A stretch of DNA of 64,000 nt from Phycicoccus elongatus Lp2 (GTDB lineage Bacteria; Actinomycetota; Actinomycetes; Actinomycetales; Dermatophilaceae). A program made the translations under genes and the position numbers. This document shows, in pieces, positions 19,628 to 28,502 of this stretch. Numbering within the stretch: the stretch's first letter is position 1; each line of letters opens with the position of its first letter. The stretch covers positions 1,305,185 to 1,369,184 of the forward strand of contig NZ_HF570956.1 of NCBI RefSeq assembly GCF_000367525.1, written 5' to 3'. The notes under the pieces were generated by a model that was not told the origin of the DNA, searched no databases, and saw only the letters and a program-made list of their open reading frames with translations.

Positions 19628-21823
19628 CTAGGCGAGCCGATCGGATCGTTCGTCTGGATCGGGCTCGGGATGCGAACGCCGGAGCAAGTAGGCGAGTGTT
19701 ACGGGTCCGATCCAGAGAAACTTGAAGGCGTTCCAGACGAACAGCAGGACCAGCAGGTACAGCCAGCCGGGGCCGCCATCGTTGATGATCGTGGTGCAGA
19801 TCGCGGCCGCATAGAAGTAGACCGCGGCCAGGAGCATGGCGGGGATGCCCCACTTGAGGCCGGGCAGGGCTTTCGCTCCGGCCTTCTCGACCTCGCGGGT
19901 GATCCGGTCCAGCGAGGCGGTGCCGGCGAGGGAGGCTTCGTCGATGATGACGAGCTGACCCGCCTCGACCGTGGTTCCGTGCATGAGGTGGTTCTGCCAC
20001 CACTTCGCCGTGTTCTCGGTCGCGATCCCCAGATCGTCGGCGAGGACCTGCGCGGCGACCGCCGAGGGCGCGAGCCCGACCACGGACCCGGCGCCGTGCT
20101 CCTTCTCCCATGCCCGGCGCAGCGCGTTCATAGCGGTGGTCTTCCCGGCGCCTGCCGGGCCGACCAGCACGTCCACGACCCGACCAGAGACGGCGATCGC
20201 GGACAGGGCGGCGGCTTGATCCTCGCCGAGCACCCGGCCGCGGGCGTCGGGCGTGCGGGCGACCCGCTCCACCGTCTCCAACAGCACCGTGGGTCCGGTT
20301 GGCGCGTCGGCGCGGGCCAGGAGGCGGTCTTCGGCGGCCAGCAGCGCCTCGGACGAGAACAGCGTCGAGTGCCGAGGCCGGAACCGGGTGGTGCCGTCCG
20401 GGCGGCGGAACTTGAGCGGGCTGGTCGCCAGCTCCGGCGGAGTGAGCCGCAGAGATGCACGCTCGGCCGCGTCCACGACCAGGCCGGTGATCGCTTCGCG
20501 GTCTTCGATGCTGGCGAACCGCCAGCCCATCAACTGTCGGGAGGCTTCCGCGTGCAGGTTCCACCGGGTCCAGGTCGAACGCTTTTCACCGACCGTCTCC
20601 ATCACGGCCTGCCCGACCTCGCCCACCACGTCCAACGGCACATCATCGGCACGCAGCACCCGATGGGGAGTTGCACCGCTGGTGAGGGTGCGCGCCCATC
20701 CGGTCACGTTCTGGCCGAGCACGCGGCCGGCGCGCTGCCGCCACTCGCCGGTGAGGTCGGCCAGCGACCTGACCTGCTTCTCCGGCCTCGTGGTGAGCGT
20801 CGCTTGCGCCCGCAGTTTCAGCACCGTCCGCGCCGAGGGCTGCCGGCCGTGCTTGGCGACGTACTCCGCGATCAGGCGATCCTTCTCGGCCTCGATGTGC
20901 CGGGAGCGGGTAGAGAACTCGGCCACCAGCTCCTCGGGCACGCGCTCGACCTCCCACGCCGGGTTCCGATCCCGACCCCGCTCCCGCGCATCCCAACCCA
21001 GCCCGAGCGTGCGGGTCAGCCGGTCAGCCAGGGCCGCGTTGTACAGCTCGGAGACCGCCACGACCGCCGAGTGCATCGGCCGTCCGGCGAGAGTCCGCCA
21101 GCGGCCGTCTTGGACGGTCAGCACCTTGTTGCTGATGACGACATGGGTGTGCAACTGCGGGTCACCGGAGCGGCTGTCGTAGTGATCGAACGCCGCCGCG
21201 ACGACCCCGGCGACATCGACGTGTGCAACCGCTCCGTCCGGGCCGGTTGCACCGACACGGGTTGCTGCAACCTCGCGTTCGAGGAACGCAACCAGCTCTG
21301 CAAGCGCCGCATGATGCGCGTCCGCGATCAGCGCTTGCGTGCCCGCGTCCGCGACCGCCCAGATCGCGGAAACCGACTTCGGCACGCTGAACGTGAAGTC
21401 GAACCCCGCCACCGCACGTCGGGTCCCGCGCTCGGCTTCCTCCGCCTCGATCGCGGTCACTTCCTGTGCCCGCGCCGCTGGACCGAGTTCGGGATCGAGC
21501 GCGTCGACGCGCTGCTTGACCCGTTCGGCGATCGACGCGAACTGCTGGTAGGCGCGTCCGAGCGGTTCGCCGGTGATCGGGTCGTGACCCGTCCCGATCA
21601 AGAGCCGTAGTTGGGCCTCCGAGACCTGAGCACCTTCGCCCAGCTCGCCGCGCCCGAGACGGCCCAGGCCCGAGCCCATCCAGAACCCCGGCGGCGCGCC
21701 CGCCTCGGCGTAGTAGCGAGTCAGCGGCGTGCTGAGACTCCGGTCGCCGTCGCCCGCGGCGACCGACTTCAACAGGTACTTGTAGCCATCACCGGCCGAC
21801 ATCACACGCATCGAAACCGTCAC
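19628..21823 (-). CDS. MobF (TraA/TrwC) relaxase, truncated and fused to a small membrane protein
   Basis: The 731-residue frame starts at GTG 21823 with MSAGDGYKYL and a TRYYAEAG catalytic-tyrosine region, then the HUH motif LHTHVVIS, typical of relaxases that nick oriT. A RecD-like helicase follows with Walker A VGPAGAGKTTA and Walker B VIIDEAS. Directly after Walker B, at about 19,870, the sequence changes to ALPGLKWGIPAMLLA and a strongly hydrophobic segment with two or three membrane helices. That segment resembles a separate small membrane protein of actinobacterial mobile elements. Full MobF relaxases are usually well over 1,000 residues, so most of the helicase is missing. It looks like a deletion fusion, and conjugative function is doubtful. 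Confidence 0.88.
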   Translation of the reverse strand: MTVSMRVMSAGDGYKYLLKSVAAGDGDRSLSTPLTRYYAEAGAPPGFWMGSGLGRLGRGELGEGAQVSEAQLRLLIGTGHDPITGEPLGRAYQQFASIAERVKQRVDALDPELGPAARAQEVTAIEAEEAERGTRRAVAGFDFTFSVPKSVSAIWAVADAGTQALIADAHHAALAELVAFLEREVAATRVGATGPDGAVAHVDVAGVVAAAFDHYDSRSGDPQLHTHVVISNKVLTVQDGRWRTLAGRPMHSAVVAVSELYNAALADRLTRTLGLGWDARERGRDRNPAWEVERVPEELVAEFSTRSRHIEAEKDRLIAEYVAKHGRQPSARTVLKLRAQATLTTRPEKQVRSLADLTGEWRQRAGRVLGQNVTGWARTLTSGATPHRVLRADDVPLDVVGEVGQAVMETVGEKRSTWTRWNLHAEASRQLMGWRFASIEDREAITGLVVDAAERASLRLTPPELATSPLKFRRPDGTTRFRPRHSTLFSSEALLAAEDRLLARADAPTGPTVLLETVERVARTPDARGRVLGEDQAAALSAIAVSGRVVDVLVGPAGAGKTTAMNALRRAWEKEHGAGSVVGLAPSAVAAQVLADDLGIATENTAKWWQNHLMHGTTVEAGQLVIIDEASLAGTASLDRITREVEKAGAKALPGLKWGIPAMLLAAVYFYAAAICTTIINDGGPGWLYLLVLLFVWNAFKFLWIGPVTLAYLLRRSHPEPDPDERSDRLA

Positions 21824-21927
21824 CGTCGCGCCCCTTCCTCTGGCGCCAGGTGGGCGTGACACGACCAGTCAACGCCGCTCCATCACGCCGCCCTCGGGCG
21901 GCGTCGGCCTCGTCTGAAAGACGTGTG

Positions 21928-22583
21928 ATGGCTCGGGGAGTCGGCGCCGTACTCGGCGACCTGGCCGACCTGCGGTATGACGCGGAATGGGTCGGCCTAC
22001 CAGCGTCCCATGTCGGTGCTCCTCATCCCAGGCTCCGCATCTTCATCGCCGCCCGCAACCAAGGCACTGTTCAGGACGCCGCTCGCCACGGACTCGACGC
22101 GCGGCGGAGAGTCACTGGAACAGGTGAGGGCACGGCGGGGAACGATCGCGCTCTCGCATCAGATCATCGACCTCGCTCTCAACGGGGCGGCTGGCTCGCA
22201 GAGCAGGGGCAGCGAAGCGGAGATGCTGTGGTCGCTGGTCGAAGACATCTTCATCGCTGGGGACGCTACGCCCCGCGATCGCCCAGTGGGAGCACATCTC
22301 GGGAAGATCGGCTCCCGCACCAGCACTCCTGACTGGCGATTCCGGGCCACGTCCGGCGCCGGAGTTCGTGGAGTGGCGGATGGGTCTCGAAGCCGGATGG
22401 GTCACCGACGTTCGTCACGGGCTTAGCCCGAACCAGCAGCTAACGGCCCTCGGCAACGGGGTGCTCCCGCTCCAGGCCGTCGCCGCCCTCACCGAGCTCA
22501 AGCTGTCTTGGGAGCCGACACGACCGGCTTCGGTGCCTGGCAGTCTCGACGCCGGATACACATCTGTGCTGAGCGTTGATTGA
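21928..22583 (+). pseudogene. Decayed phage-type C5 cytosine methyltransferase
   Basis: Three consecutive frames carry pieces of one family. Frame 1 has VLGDLADLRYDAEW and GAPHPRLRIFI (from 21928). Frame 2 has RTPLATDSTRGGESLEQ and TIALSHQIIDLAL (about 22,070–22,190). Frame 3 has FVEWRMGLEAGWVTD and QQLTALGNGVLPLQA (22,360–22,500). At least two frameshifts separate them, and the N-terminal SAM-binding and PCQ motifs are absent. It resembles methyltransferases common in actinophages. It is separate from the intact methyltransferase at 18172–19275. Confidence 0.75.
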
Positions 22584-22791
22584 GGGTTTTCGTGATCCAT
22601 GTGAGCTGCTAACTGCACAGAGTCTCAACCTAATGTGCAGTGATAGGATTGATGTCTGTGGCGCACCGAGTCACTGCTCGCGACGGCCACAGGCGTTTCC
22701 GTCCTGCCTGCTGAGCTGCGCCATCTGCGTGGTCAGCGTCACCGCCGGCGTCGCCTCAGACACCGCCGAAGAACGTGGAAGAGGAATGTGA

Positions 22792-23349
22792 ATGACAGCA
22801 GATGCGACCGACTGGCTCGACCAAACGAGGTCGAAGCTGAAGCGTGGAAATGTGGTTCTGTTCCCCAAGAACAGTCCGCTGTTCGGTGAGCTGAGCCACA
22901 TCATCGACCGCGAGAGCCACAAGGTGATGGTTCTCTGGGCGTTCGACTTCGCCTCGCAGGCCGTCGAAACACTGAGGCGACGTTACCCAGAAGAGACGCG
23001 CCCACAAGTTGCTCTCGACACGACTCGTGCATGGGCGGCTGGCGAGGTCAAGATGCCAGTTGCAAAGCGGGCTATCCTGGCCTGTCACGCGTTCGCGAAG
23101 GAGTTGGAATCCCCCAGCGATATTGCCCTGTGTCATGCCGTCGGGCAAGCTTGCGGAGTCGTCCACGCGAATGGGCATGCACTCGGGTTTCCGGTTTACG
23201 ACCTCACTGCGATCGTGCTGGGTAGCGGAGTCGACAACTGTCGAGAACCTGTCGAGCGGCGTGTCAGCGAGTACATCGATCGCATCACGTACTGGCGGGA
23301 ACACCAGGCGGACTACAAGGGTCCATGGGCGCAGTTCATGACGCGATAG
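22792..23349 (+). CDS. Imm-5-like putative immunity protein
   Basis: The 185-residue all-helical protein has VLWAFDFASQAVETL, RRYPEETRPQVALDTTRAWA and an Ala/His-rich AKRAILACHAFAKE stretch with HANGHALGF. These match the Imm-5-like family often annotated as putative immunity protein. Family members are frequently encoded next to TioE-type MerR regulators, and one is present 80 bases downstream in opposite orientation. A purine-rich stretch precedes the ATG. No toxin is seen nearby, so a polymorphic-toxin role is unsupported; the actual function is unknown. Confidence 0.65.
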   Translation: MTADATDWLDQTRSKLKRGNVVLFPKNSPLFGELSHIIDRESHKVMVLWAFDFASQAVETLRRRYPEETRPQVALDTTRAWAAGEVKMPVAKRAILACHAFAKELESPSDIALCHAVGQACGVVHANGHALGFPVYDLTAIVLGSGVDNCREPVERRVSEYIDRITYWREHQADYKGPWAQFMTR

Positions 23350-23431
23350 CGACCTGCCACAGGGTGCTCGCAGCTCAGGTAGGCGATATCGATGCTCTTC
23401 TGGCGCATTGAGCGGACCGAAGATCGGTCCG

Positions 23432-24142
23432 TCAAGCACCTATGGCATTGATGTACGCGAAGAGTCGGGCAGCACCGTTCATCTGGGCGAGTCCGCGCAG
23501 TCTGAGCTGACTCCGCCATTCGGCCAACATCCCTTTGAGTGCCTGGATGCTGCCAGCGTCTCGAAGCTCGACCAAGACGGTTCTGATGGTGCTGAGCGGT
23601 TGGCCTCCCCGGCGGAGCAGGTGCGCCAGCTCGGCGTCACGAACATCCTGAGCGTGGTACTGGCGGTGTCCGGTGTGTGCGTCGCGCTGCGGATTGAGCA
23701 CTCCGGCGCGTTCCCAGGCCCTTAGCGTGGCTGGGCTGATCCTGAGGTGGCCGGCAAGTTCGCCGATGCTGTACCTGACCCGTGTTCCGCGCACTTCTGG
23801 CGGGATGTCCGCCCCGAGATGTTTCAACGCCGTCTCGACTGTTCTGAGCGTGTCGCGGTCACGAGCCAAGAGGGCATGGCCCTGATCGACGAGTTCTAGC
23901 GCCTCGTCTAGGGCGCCACGGGTTACGGCAAGCATGATGCGACGGCTGAACGGATAGCCGCAGGCGGGGATGAGGGCCATATAGGCTGCCACGCCCGCCG
24001 CATGAGCGGCGGTGTAGTCCCGGTAGCCGCTTGGGCTGCGCTGAGCCCGAGGGATGAGGCCGGCTTCCTCGTAGTTGCGGATCGCCTGCGTGGAGAGGCC
24101 GTGCTCGCGGGCGATGTCGATGGACCTCACCTTGACCTCCAT
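23432..24142 (-). CDS. TioE-type regulator with tandem MerR domains
   Basis: A 236-residue protein with two successive MerR helix-turn-helix units. The first has IDIAREHGLSTQAIRNYEEA and SGYRDY. The second has YSIGELAGHLRISPATLRAWE and GHRQYHAQDV. Tandem MerR domains are the mark of TioE-family regulators. It is divergent from the Imm-5-like fusion gene, with an intergenic dyad between them, and convergent with the other Imm-5-like gene. The ATG at 24142 lacks a strong ribosome-binding site. It probably regulates both neighbours; the ligand is unknown. Confidence 0.82.
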   Translation of the reverse strand: MEVKVRSIDIAREHGLSTQAIRNYEEAGLIPRAQRSPSGYRDYTAAHAAGVAAYMALIPACGYPFSRRIMLAVTRGALDEALELVDQGHALLARDRDTLRTVETALKHLGADIPPEVRGTRVRYSIGELAGHLRISPATLRAWERAGVLNPQRDAHTGHRQYHAQDVRDAELAHLLRRGGQPLSTIRTVLVELRDAGSIQALKGMLAEWRSQLRLRGLAQMNGAARLFAYINAIGA

Positions 24143-24172
24143 TTGAGGGTTGGAGTGGCACCTGGCGGGCTT

Positions 24173-24184
24173 CTTGTCGACAAG
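24173..24184. promoter_or_regulatory. Palindrome between the divergent TioE-type and Imm-5-like genes
   Basis: CTTGTCGACAAG is a perfect 12-bp dyad about 30 bases upstream of both start codons. TGGCA (24155–24159) and TGCCA (24185–24189) form an outer inverted pair around it. MerR proteins bind such dyads in long-spacer promoters, so this is a reasonable operator candidate, based on position and symmetry only. Confidence 0.4.
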
Positions 24185-24213
24185 TGCCAACGGATTATTC
24201 AAGGATACTATTG

Positions 24214-25164
24214 ATGAACATGGCACAGCACAGCGGCACCGTACCGGGAGACTTCGATCTGACGATAGGCGAGCTCCGCACCGTCGTGCGTTACGTGGTG
24301 ATGCATGCCGAGGACGTGCTCGATGTGTTCGAGCAGGCCGTGCCCGATGATCCGCGTCCCCGTGCCGCGATCGAGGCGGCCTGGACGTTCGTCAACGGGG
24401 CGAACCGAACCAAGCTGCAGCGCGTCGCGTCGCTCGACGCTCACCGGGCCGCTCGCTCTGCTCCCTCCGAAGCTGCACGGCTCGCCGCACAGTCAGCCGG
24501 GGATGCGGCGTCCGCGGCGTACCTGCATCCGATCGCTCAGGCGAGCCAGGTCGGTCACATCCTGCGTGCTGCGGCAAATGCGGCCCACATCGCGGAGCTG
24601 ACAGCCGGAGGCGACCCCACCCTCGGCGATGCGTTGCTGAACAGGTCTCGACAGCGAGCGACAGCGGTGCTCAGTGATGTCCTCCGCCGGTATCCGCACC
24701 CCCCGCGTGGGCGAAGTCGCGTCAGCCAGTTGATTCATGCACTGGATCAATCTTTGCGCCAGTCTGACGGCGCCGACCCAGGTCGAGCGCAGCTCGCGAA
24801 GGACCGGCCAAGAACCAAGACACCGGGCGCACTCACTCTCAGTGAGAACGACCGCCGAATCCTGGCCTTGTGGGCCGCTGACTGTGCCGAGCGTACGTTG
24901 CCGCTGTTCTTGGCCGAGGCGCCCGATGACCCGAGGCCACGCGAAGCTATCGAAGGAGCGGGAGGATGGACGCACACTGGCGGCTGGCGAGACACTACGG
25001 GCTGGCGAACCTGCTCGTGTTCCACAAGCTCACCGACTTGGAGAACGTCGGCGACGCAGGGTCGGCGAACCGGGCGCTGGCGAACAGCCTGCTGGCAAAT
25101 GCGGAGACGAGGATCGTCTACCGGCAGGAGACCGATCAGCTCGGCCCGACTGCCGCGGCGCTAG
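24214..25164 (+). CDS. Imm-5-like protein with a broken second domain
   Basis: Starts at ATG 24214 with AAGGAT seven bases upstream. The first 195 or so residues form a complete Imm-5-like protein (LTIGELRTVVRYVVMHAEDV, PDDPRPRAAIEAAWTF, RTKLQRVASLDAHRAA, HPIAQASQVGHILRAAANAA). A second Imm-5-like unit begins at WAADCAERTLPLF but stops after PRPREAIEG. From there the frame reads out of phase through a VirB4 remnant (GGWTHTGGW onward), giving an Arg/Ser/Thr-rich tail that is not a real domain. The break is near 24,960. The first domain may still fold; the C-terminus is an artefact of a deletion junction. Confidence 0.65.
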   Translation: MNMAQHSGTVPGDFDLTIGELRTVVRYVVMHAEDVLDVFEQAVPDDPRPRAAIEAAWTFVNGANRTKLQRVASLDAHRAARSAPSEAARLAAQSAGDAASAAYLHPIAQASQVGHILRAAANAAHIAELTAGGDPTLGDALLNRSRQRATAVLSDVLRRYPHPPRGRSRVSQLIHALDQSLRQSDGADPGRAQLAKDRPRTKTPGALTLSENDRRILALWAADCAERTLPLFLAEAPDDPRPREAIEGAGGWTHTGGWRDTTGWRTCSCSTSSPTWRTSATQGRRTGRWRTACWQMRRRGSSTGRRPISSARLPRR

Positions 25165-25343
25165 GACTGACCGGCACCGAACAACGCCTGCTGCCCGGAC
25201 TCGGCACCGGGCAAGGCTTGTGGCGCATCAAGGATCGCTCGTTTGTGGTGCAGCACCAGCTCCACCCCGCCGAGCTGGCCGCGTTCGACACGACTGCCCG
25301 CATGACCGGCATTCAGGATCATGCGCGGGCCTCCGTGAACTGA
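24966..25343 (+). pseudogene. C-terminal remnant of a VirB4/TraC-type conjugation ATPase
   Basis: The frame encodes 125 residues resembling the last part of actinobacterial VirB4-like ATPases: HWRLARHYGLANLLVFHKLTDL, AETRIVYRQETDQLG, then LLPGLGTGQGLWRI and FVVQHQLHPAELAAFDT. Walker A and B regions are absent, and the sequence begins abruptly where the Imm-5-like gene is cut off. It overlaps that gene's tail in another frame. It shows that the element once carried a type IV secretion module. Confidence 0.72.
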
Positions 25344-26134
25344 AGCATTGCAATCGGCACGGGCGCACTTGGTGTCTTGGGAAGATCGACTACGGGGAGT
25401 GCAACGGACACGTTGGCTGGGTCATCGACTCCGAGCTCCAACCAGTCGGTGCAGTCGACGTGGGGGAACGAGCCAACCAGTTGTCGGTCAGCAAGGAGCA
25501 GGCTGAAAGGCGGGAAGTGAATCACCGCGGATGGCGCCGGCGTAGTCGTGCTTGACCACCCACCGCTCTCGCTGTCCTGTGACATGCGGACAACGAGAGC
25601 CTCGTGGCTTCCCTCCACATGGGCCGAGCTTCCGTCCGGTGCGATGGCTACCAAGAATCGCATGTCTTGGGGCGCCTGGATCGGGATGCCCTCGCGCACA
25701 GCACGCACAAGGTCAGAGTGCGAGTCGATGAGGTTCGGCGTCAGCGCGGTCATGCCCGCAATGGCCGCGCGGATGAATCTGCCAGGACGCACATCGGTCA
25801 GCTCGCCCGCGATGTGGGTCCGCTCGCCCTTCCATTGCGATCTGAGCAGGTGGCCGGCAAAACAGTGCGCCCATCGGATGTACTCGTCATCCCAGGGGGA
25901 CGTGTGTGCGCGGCAAGCCTCACAGTGCGCGTACAGGCTCGCGCCTCCGAGCTTGGGCCGTCCGTAGCCGAGGCTGTTGTCTTCTGTCGTGCCGCCCCAA
26001 GCGAAGCTTCCCTGGTTGAAAGCGGCCCTCGGCGGAACGTGAGCTTTGGTCAGCCGGGCTCGGTTCCCGCACAGGGTGCACCTGCCTGTCCTGGTCCGCC
26101 GACCAGTCGGCCGAAACCCCTCCTGTCCAGTGAT
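25319..26134 (-). CDS. HNH-like zinc-binding protein without a canonical start codon
   Basis: The minus-strand frame is open for 271 codons after a TAG at 26147–26149. Its N-terminus has CTLCGNRARLTKAHVPPR, a CxxC followed by an HVPP motif typical of HNH-type endonucleases. A second zinc pair, CEAC, follows about 45 residues later. No ATG, GTG or TTG occurs before these motifs. The best Shine-Dalgarno, GAGGAGGAG, is followed by ATC at 26134, used here as a provisional start. A GTG at 25792 would give only 157 residues and lose both zinc pairs. It may be an HNH nuclease with a non-standard start, or a 5'-truncated gene. Confidence 0.5.
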   Translation of the reverse strand: MTGQEGFRPTGRRTRTGRCTLCGNRARLTKAHVPPRAAFNQGSFAWGGTTEDNSLGYGRPKLGGASLYAHCEACRAHTSPWDDEYIRWAHCFAGHLLRSQWKGERTHIAGELTDVRPGRFIRAAIAGMTALTPNLIDSHSDLVRAVREGIPIQAPQDMRFLVAIAPDGSSAHVEGSHEALVVRMSQDSESGGWSSTTTPAPSAVIHFPPFSLLLADRQLVGSFPHVDCTDWLELGVDDPANVSVALPVVDLPKTPSAPVPIAMLQFTEARA

Positions 26135-26220
26135 CTTCTCCTCCTCCTAGAAGGCTAACGGCGGAAGCCGAGTTCGCCGTGGGTCGTCCGGCCGGGTGCG
26201 GTTCTGGCTCACCTTGCGGC

Positions 26221-26727
26221 ATGAGGAAACCCGAGCCTGAGCCCGTCCCGGTCTCCATCCCGCTCGTCGTGCTCGACGTGCACGAGGACGGCACCGTGAC
26301 CGTCACCGTCGACGGGAAACGGCTGGACCCCGACCCTTTCGCGCCGCCGTGGCGACGATCCTCGTTCGGGCAGATCATCGACCGCGCCACGAACGACCGG
26401 ACGACACCGGCCAGGGTCGAGGTCCGCGAAGCGGACGGCACGACCTTCACCGACATCATCGCCGCGCGTCGCCGGCGTTCCCGCCCCGAGCCCGAACCGG
26501 AGGTGCCGGCCGGGCCGGTGTTCCACGCCGTCGAGGGCGAGGGGTTCGTTCCCGGCGAGGACGTGGCGGTCGCCGTCGTCACCGGGCATACCGACGCCGC
26601 CCACACCGGCACCGCGCGCGCCCTCATCGACCCGGCCGGGGTCGGCGTCGACCGGGCCGGCGGGGTCATCGAGGTCATCCTGTTCGGCCGTGTCTCCGGC
26701 ACCACGATCATCCGGCGGCTGCCGTGA
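26221..26727 (+). CDS. Conserved hypothetical protein upstream of the coupling protein
   Basis: A 168-residue protein starting at ATG 26221. It has an N-terminal segment PLVVLDVHEDGTVTVTVDG, a short basic region (AARRRRSRPEPEPEVP) and a C-terminal beta-rich half (GEDVAVAVVTGHTDAA, GVIEVILFGRV). No enzymatic motif is seen. Its TGA overlaps the coupling-protein GTG (GTGA), so it belongs to the transfer operon and may be an accessory conjugation protein. Confidence 0.7.
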   Translation: MRKPEPEPVPVSIPLVVLDVHEDGTVTVTVDGKRLDPDPFAPPWRRSSFGQIIDRATNDRTTPARVEVREADGTTFTDIIAARRRRSRPEPEPEVPAGPVFHAVEGEGFVPGEDVAVAVVTGHTDAAHTGTARALIDPAGVGVDRAGGVIEVILFGRVSGTTIIRRLP

Positions 26728-28502
26728 ACGAGCAGGGCCGGCAGACCGGCTCGTTCGGAGACGAGTTGACCAACGCCGCGATGATCGGGCTGGTCGTCCT
26801 GTTCGGCGTCGCGCTGATCCTGCGCGCCGCTGGATCGGTGGCCGCGTTCCTGACCGGCACACCCCAGCCGGCCGGCGATCCCGCCTCCGGGGTCGGAGTG
26901 CTGTTCCGCCCCGGCGATCCCGGCTCGGCGCTCGACGCGGACGGCCTGAACCCGGTCGTCTACTGGATCGTCTTCGGGCTGCTGCTCGCCGGCCTCGTCT
27001 CCGGCGGGCTATGGGCGTGGCAACGGCTGCGCCGTCACACCCACCGGATCGAAGCCGATCCGCGCCGCATGGCCGGCATCGCCACCCGGCACGAAGTCGC
27101 CGCCGCTGCATCTGACAAGGCGCTCCTGCGCCGCGCGGGAAGCCTGCGCCCCGGCCTCAGCGACCCGAAGCCGCAGGACGTGGGCTACAGGCTCGGCACC
27201 TCCAAGGGCACCAGCGTGTGGGCCTCGGTCGAGGACTCGATCATGGTCATCGGCCCGCCCCGCTCCGGGAAGGGCCTGCATCTGGTGATCCCAGCGATCC
27301 TCGACGCCCCCGGCGCCGTCGTCGTCACGTCGACCAGGCCGGACAACCTGACCGCGACCATGCGTGCCCGCCGCAGGATCGGCCCTGTCGCGATCTTCGA
27401 CCCGCAACACTTGGCCGATGGTCTGCCCGCCGGTCTGCGCTGGTCACCCATCCGGGGCTGTGAGTCACCGCAGACGGCGCTGATCCGCGCCGCCGGCCTC
27501 GCCGCCGGCACCGGCCTGTCCGCGGGCAGTGTCGATGGCTGAGGCTTCTGGGAGGGCAAGACACGGGCGGCGCTCCAAGCCCTGCTGCACGCGGCGGCGA
27601 TCGACAACCGACCACCGGCCGAGCTGTTCCGGTGGACTCTCGATCCGACCGCGGCCGCTGACGCGGTGGCGATCCTGACCGGCTCCACCCAGGCCGCTAC
27701 CGGATGGGCCGAGTCCCTGGAAGCAATGATCGACTCCGACCCCCGCACCCGCGACTCCATCTGGCAGGGCGTCTCCCTGGCTCTCGGCTCGCTGGCCGAC
27801 CCGCGCGTGCTCGACGCCGTATCACCCGGCCCCGGCGAGGGCTTCGACCCCGAAGCATTCATCCGCGACCGCGGCACGTTGTTCCTCCTGGCAACCGGCT
27901 CCGGTGCCGGAGCCAGCGCCGCGCTGGTCGCCGCGCTCGTGGAAGACCTCATCGAGACCGCCCGCCGCCTGGCCGCACGATCGGCCGGCGCCCGGCTCGA
28001 TCCGCCGATGCTGCTCGCGCTGGACGAGATAGCCAACCTCTCGCCGTTGCCGTCGCTGCCAACGCTGATGGCCGAAGGCGGCGGGTCGGGCATCACGACG
28101 ATGCCGGTGCTCCAATCGCTCGCGCAGGCGCGGGACAAGTGGAACGAGCACCAGGCGAACGCGATCTGGGACGCCTCCATCGTCAAGATCATCCTCGGCG
28201 GCGCATCCAACAGCCGAGACCTGCAAGACCTGAGCGCCCTGGTCGGCGAACGCGACGAATACACCGACTCCGTGACGCTGGGCGACCACGGCACCCGCTC
28301 CAACCAGCGCTCCGTGCGTCGGGTGCCGATCTTCCCGCCCGACCGCATCCGCCGTCTCCCGTTCGGGACCGGGATCGTGCTGCTGCGCTCCGCACCCCCG
28401 ATCGTCACCGACCTGCACCCCTGGCCCAAGCGCCCCGACGCCGCCCAGCTCACCGCCGACCGCACCGAGATCGAAGCCCTGCTGCGCCGCTCCGACACCT
28501 GA
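26724..28502 (+). pseudogene. VirD4/TraG-type coupling protein interrupted by an in-frame TGA
   Basis: The full frame would give 592 residues. Two N-terminal membrane helices (IGLVVLFGVALILRAAG and VYWIVFGLLLAGLVSGG) precede Walker A GPPRSGKG (177–184). Walker B LLALDEIANL and the TraG-like GGSGITTMPVLQSLAQARD follow in the second part. A TGA at 27540–27542, between SAGSVDG and GFWEGKTRAAL, splits it without a frame change. A single base change from GGA, CGA or TGG would explain it. The downstream half has no obvious start or ribosome-binding site, so the ATPase is probably non-functional unless the stop is read through or is an assembly error. Confidence 0.85.

Noticed and set aside
19598-21610. 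670-codon plus-strand frame over the relaxase
   Set aside because: Arg/Gly/Pro-rich antisense shadow of the relaxase, without domains.
27540-27542. Selenocysteine at the in-frame TGA of the coupling protein
   Set aside because: The family has no selenoproteins and no SECIS-like structure is evident after the codon; a nonsense change or sequence error is simpler.
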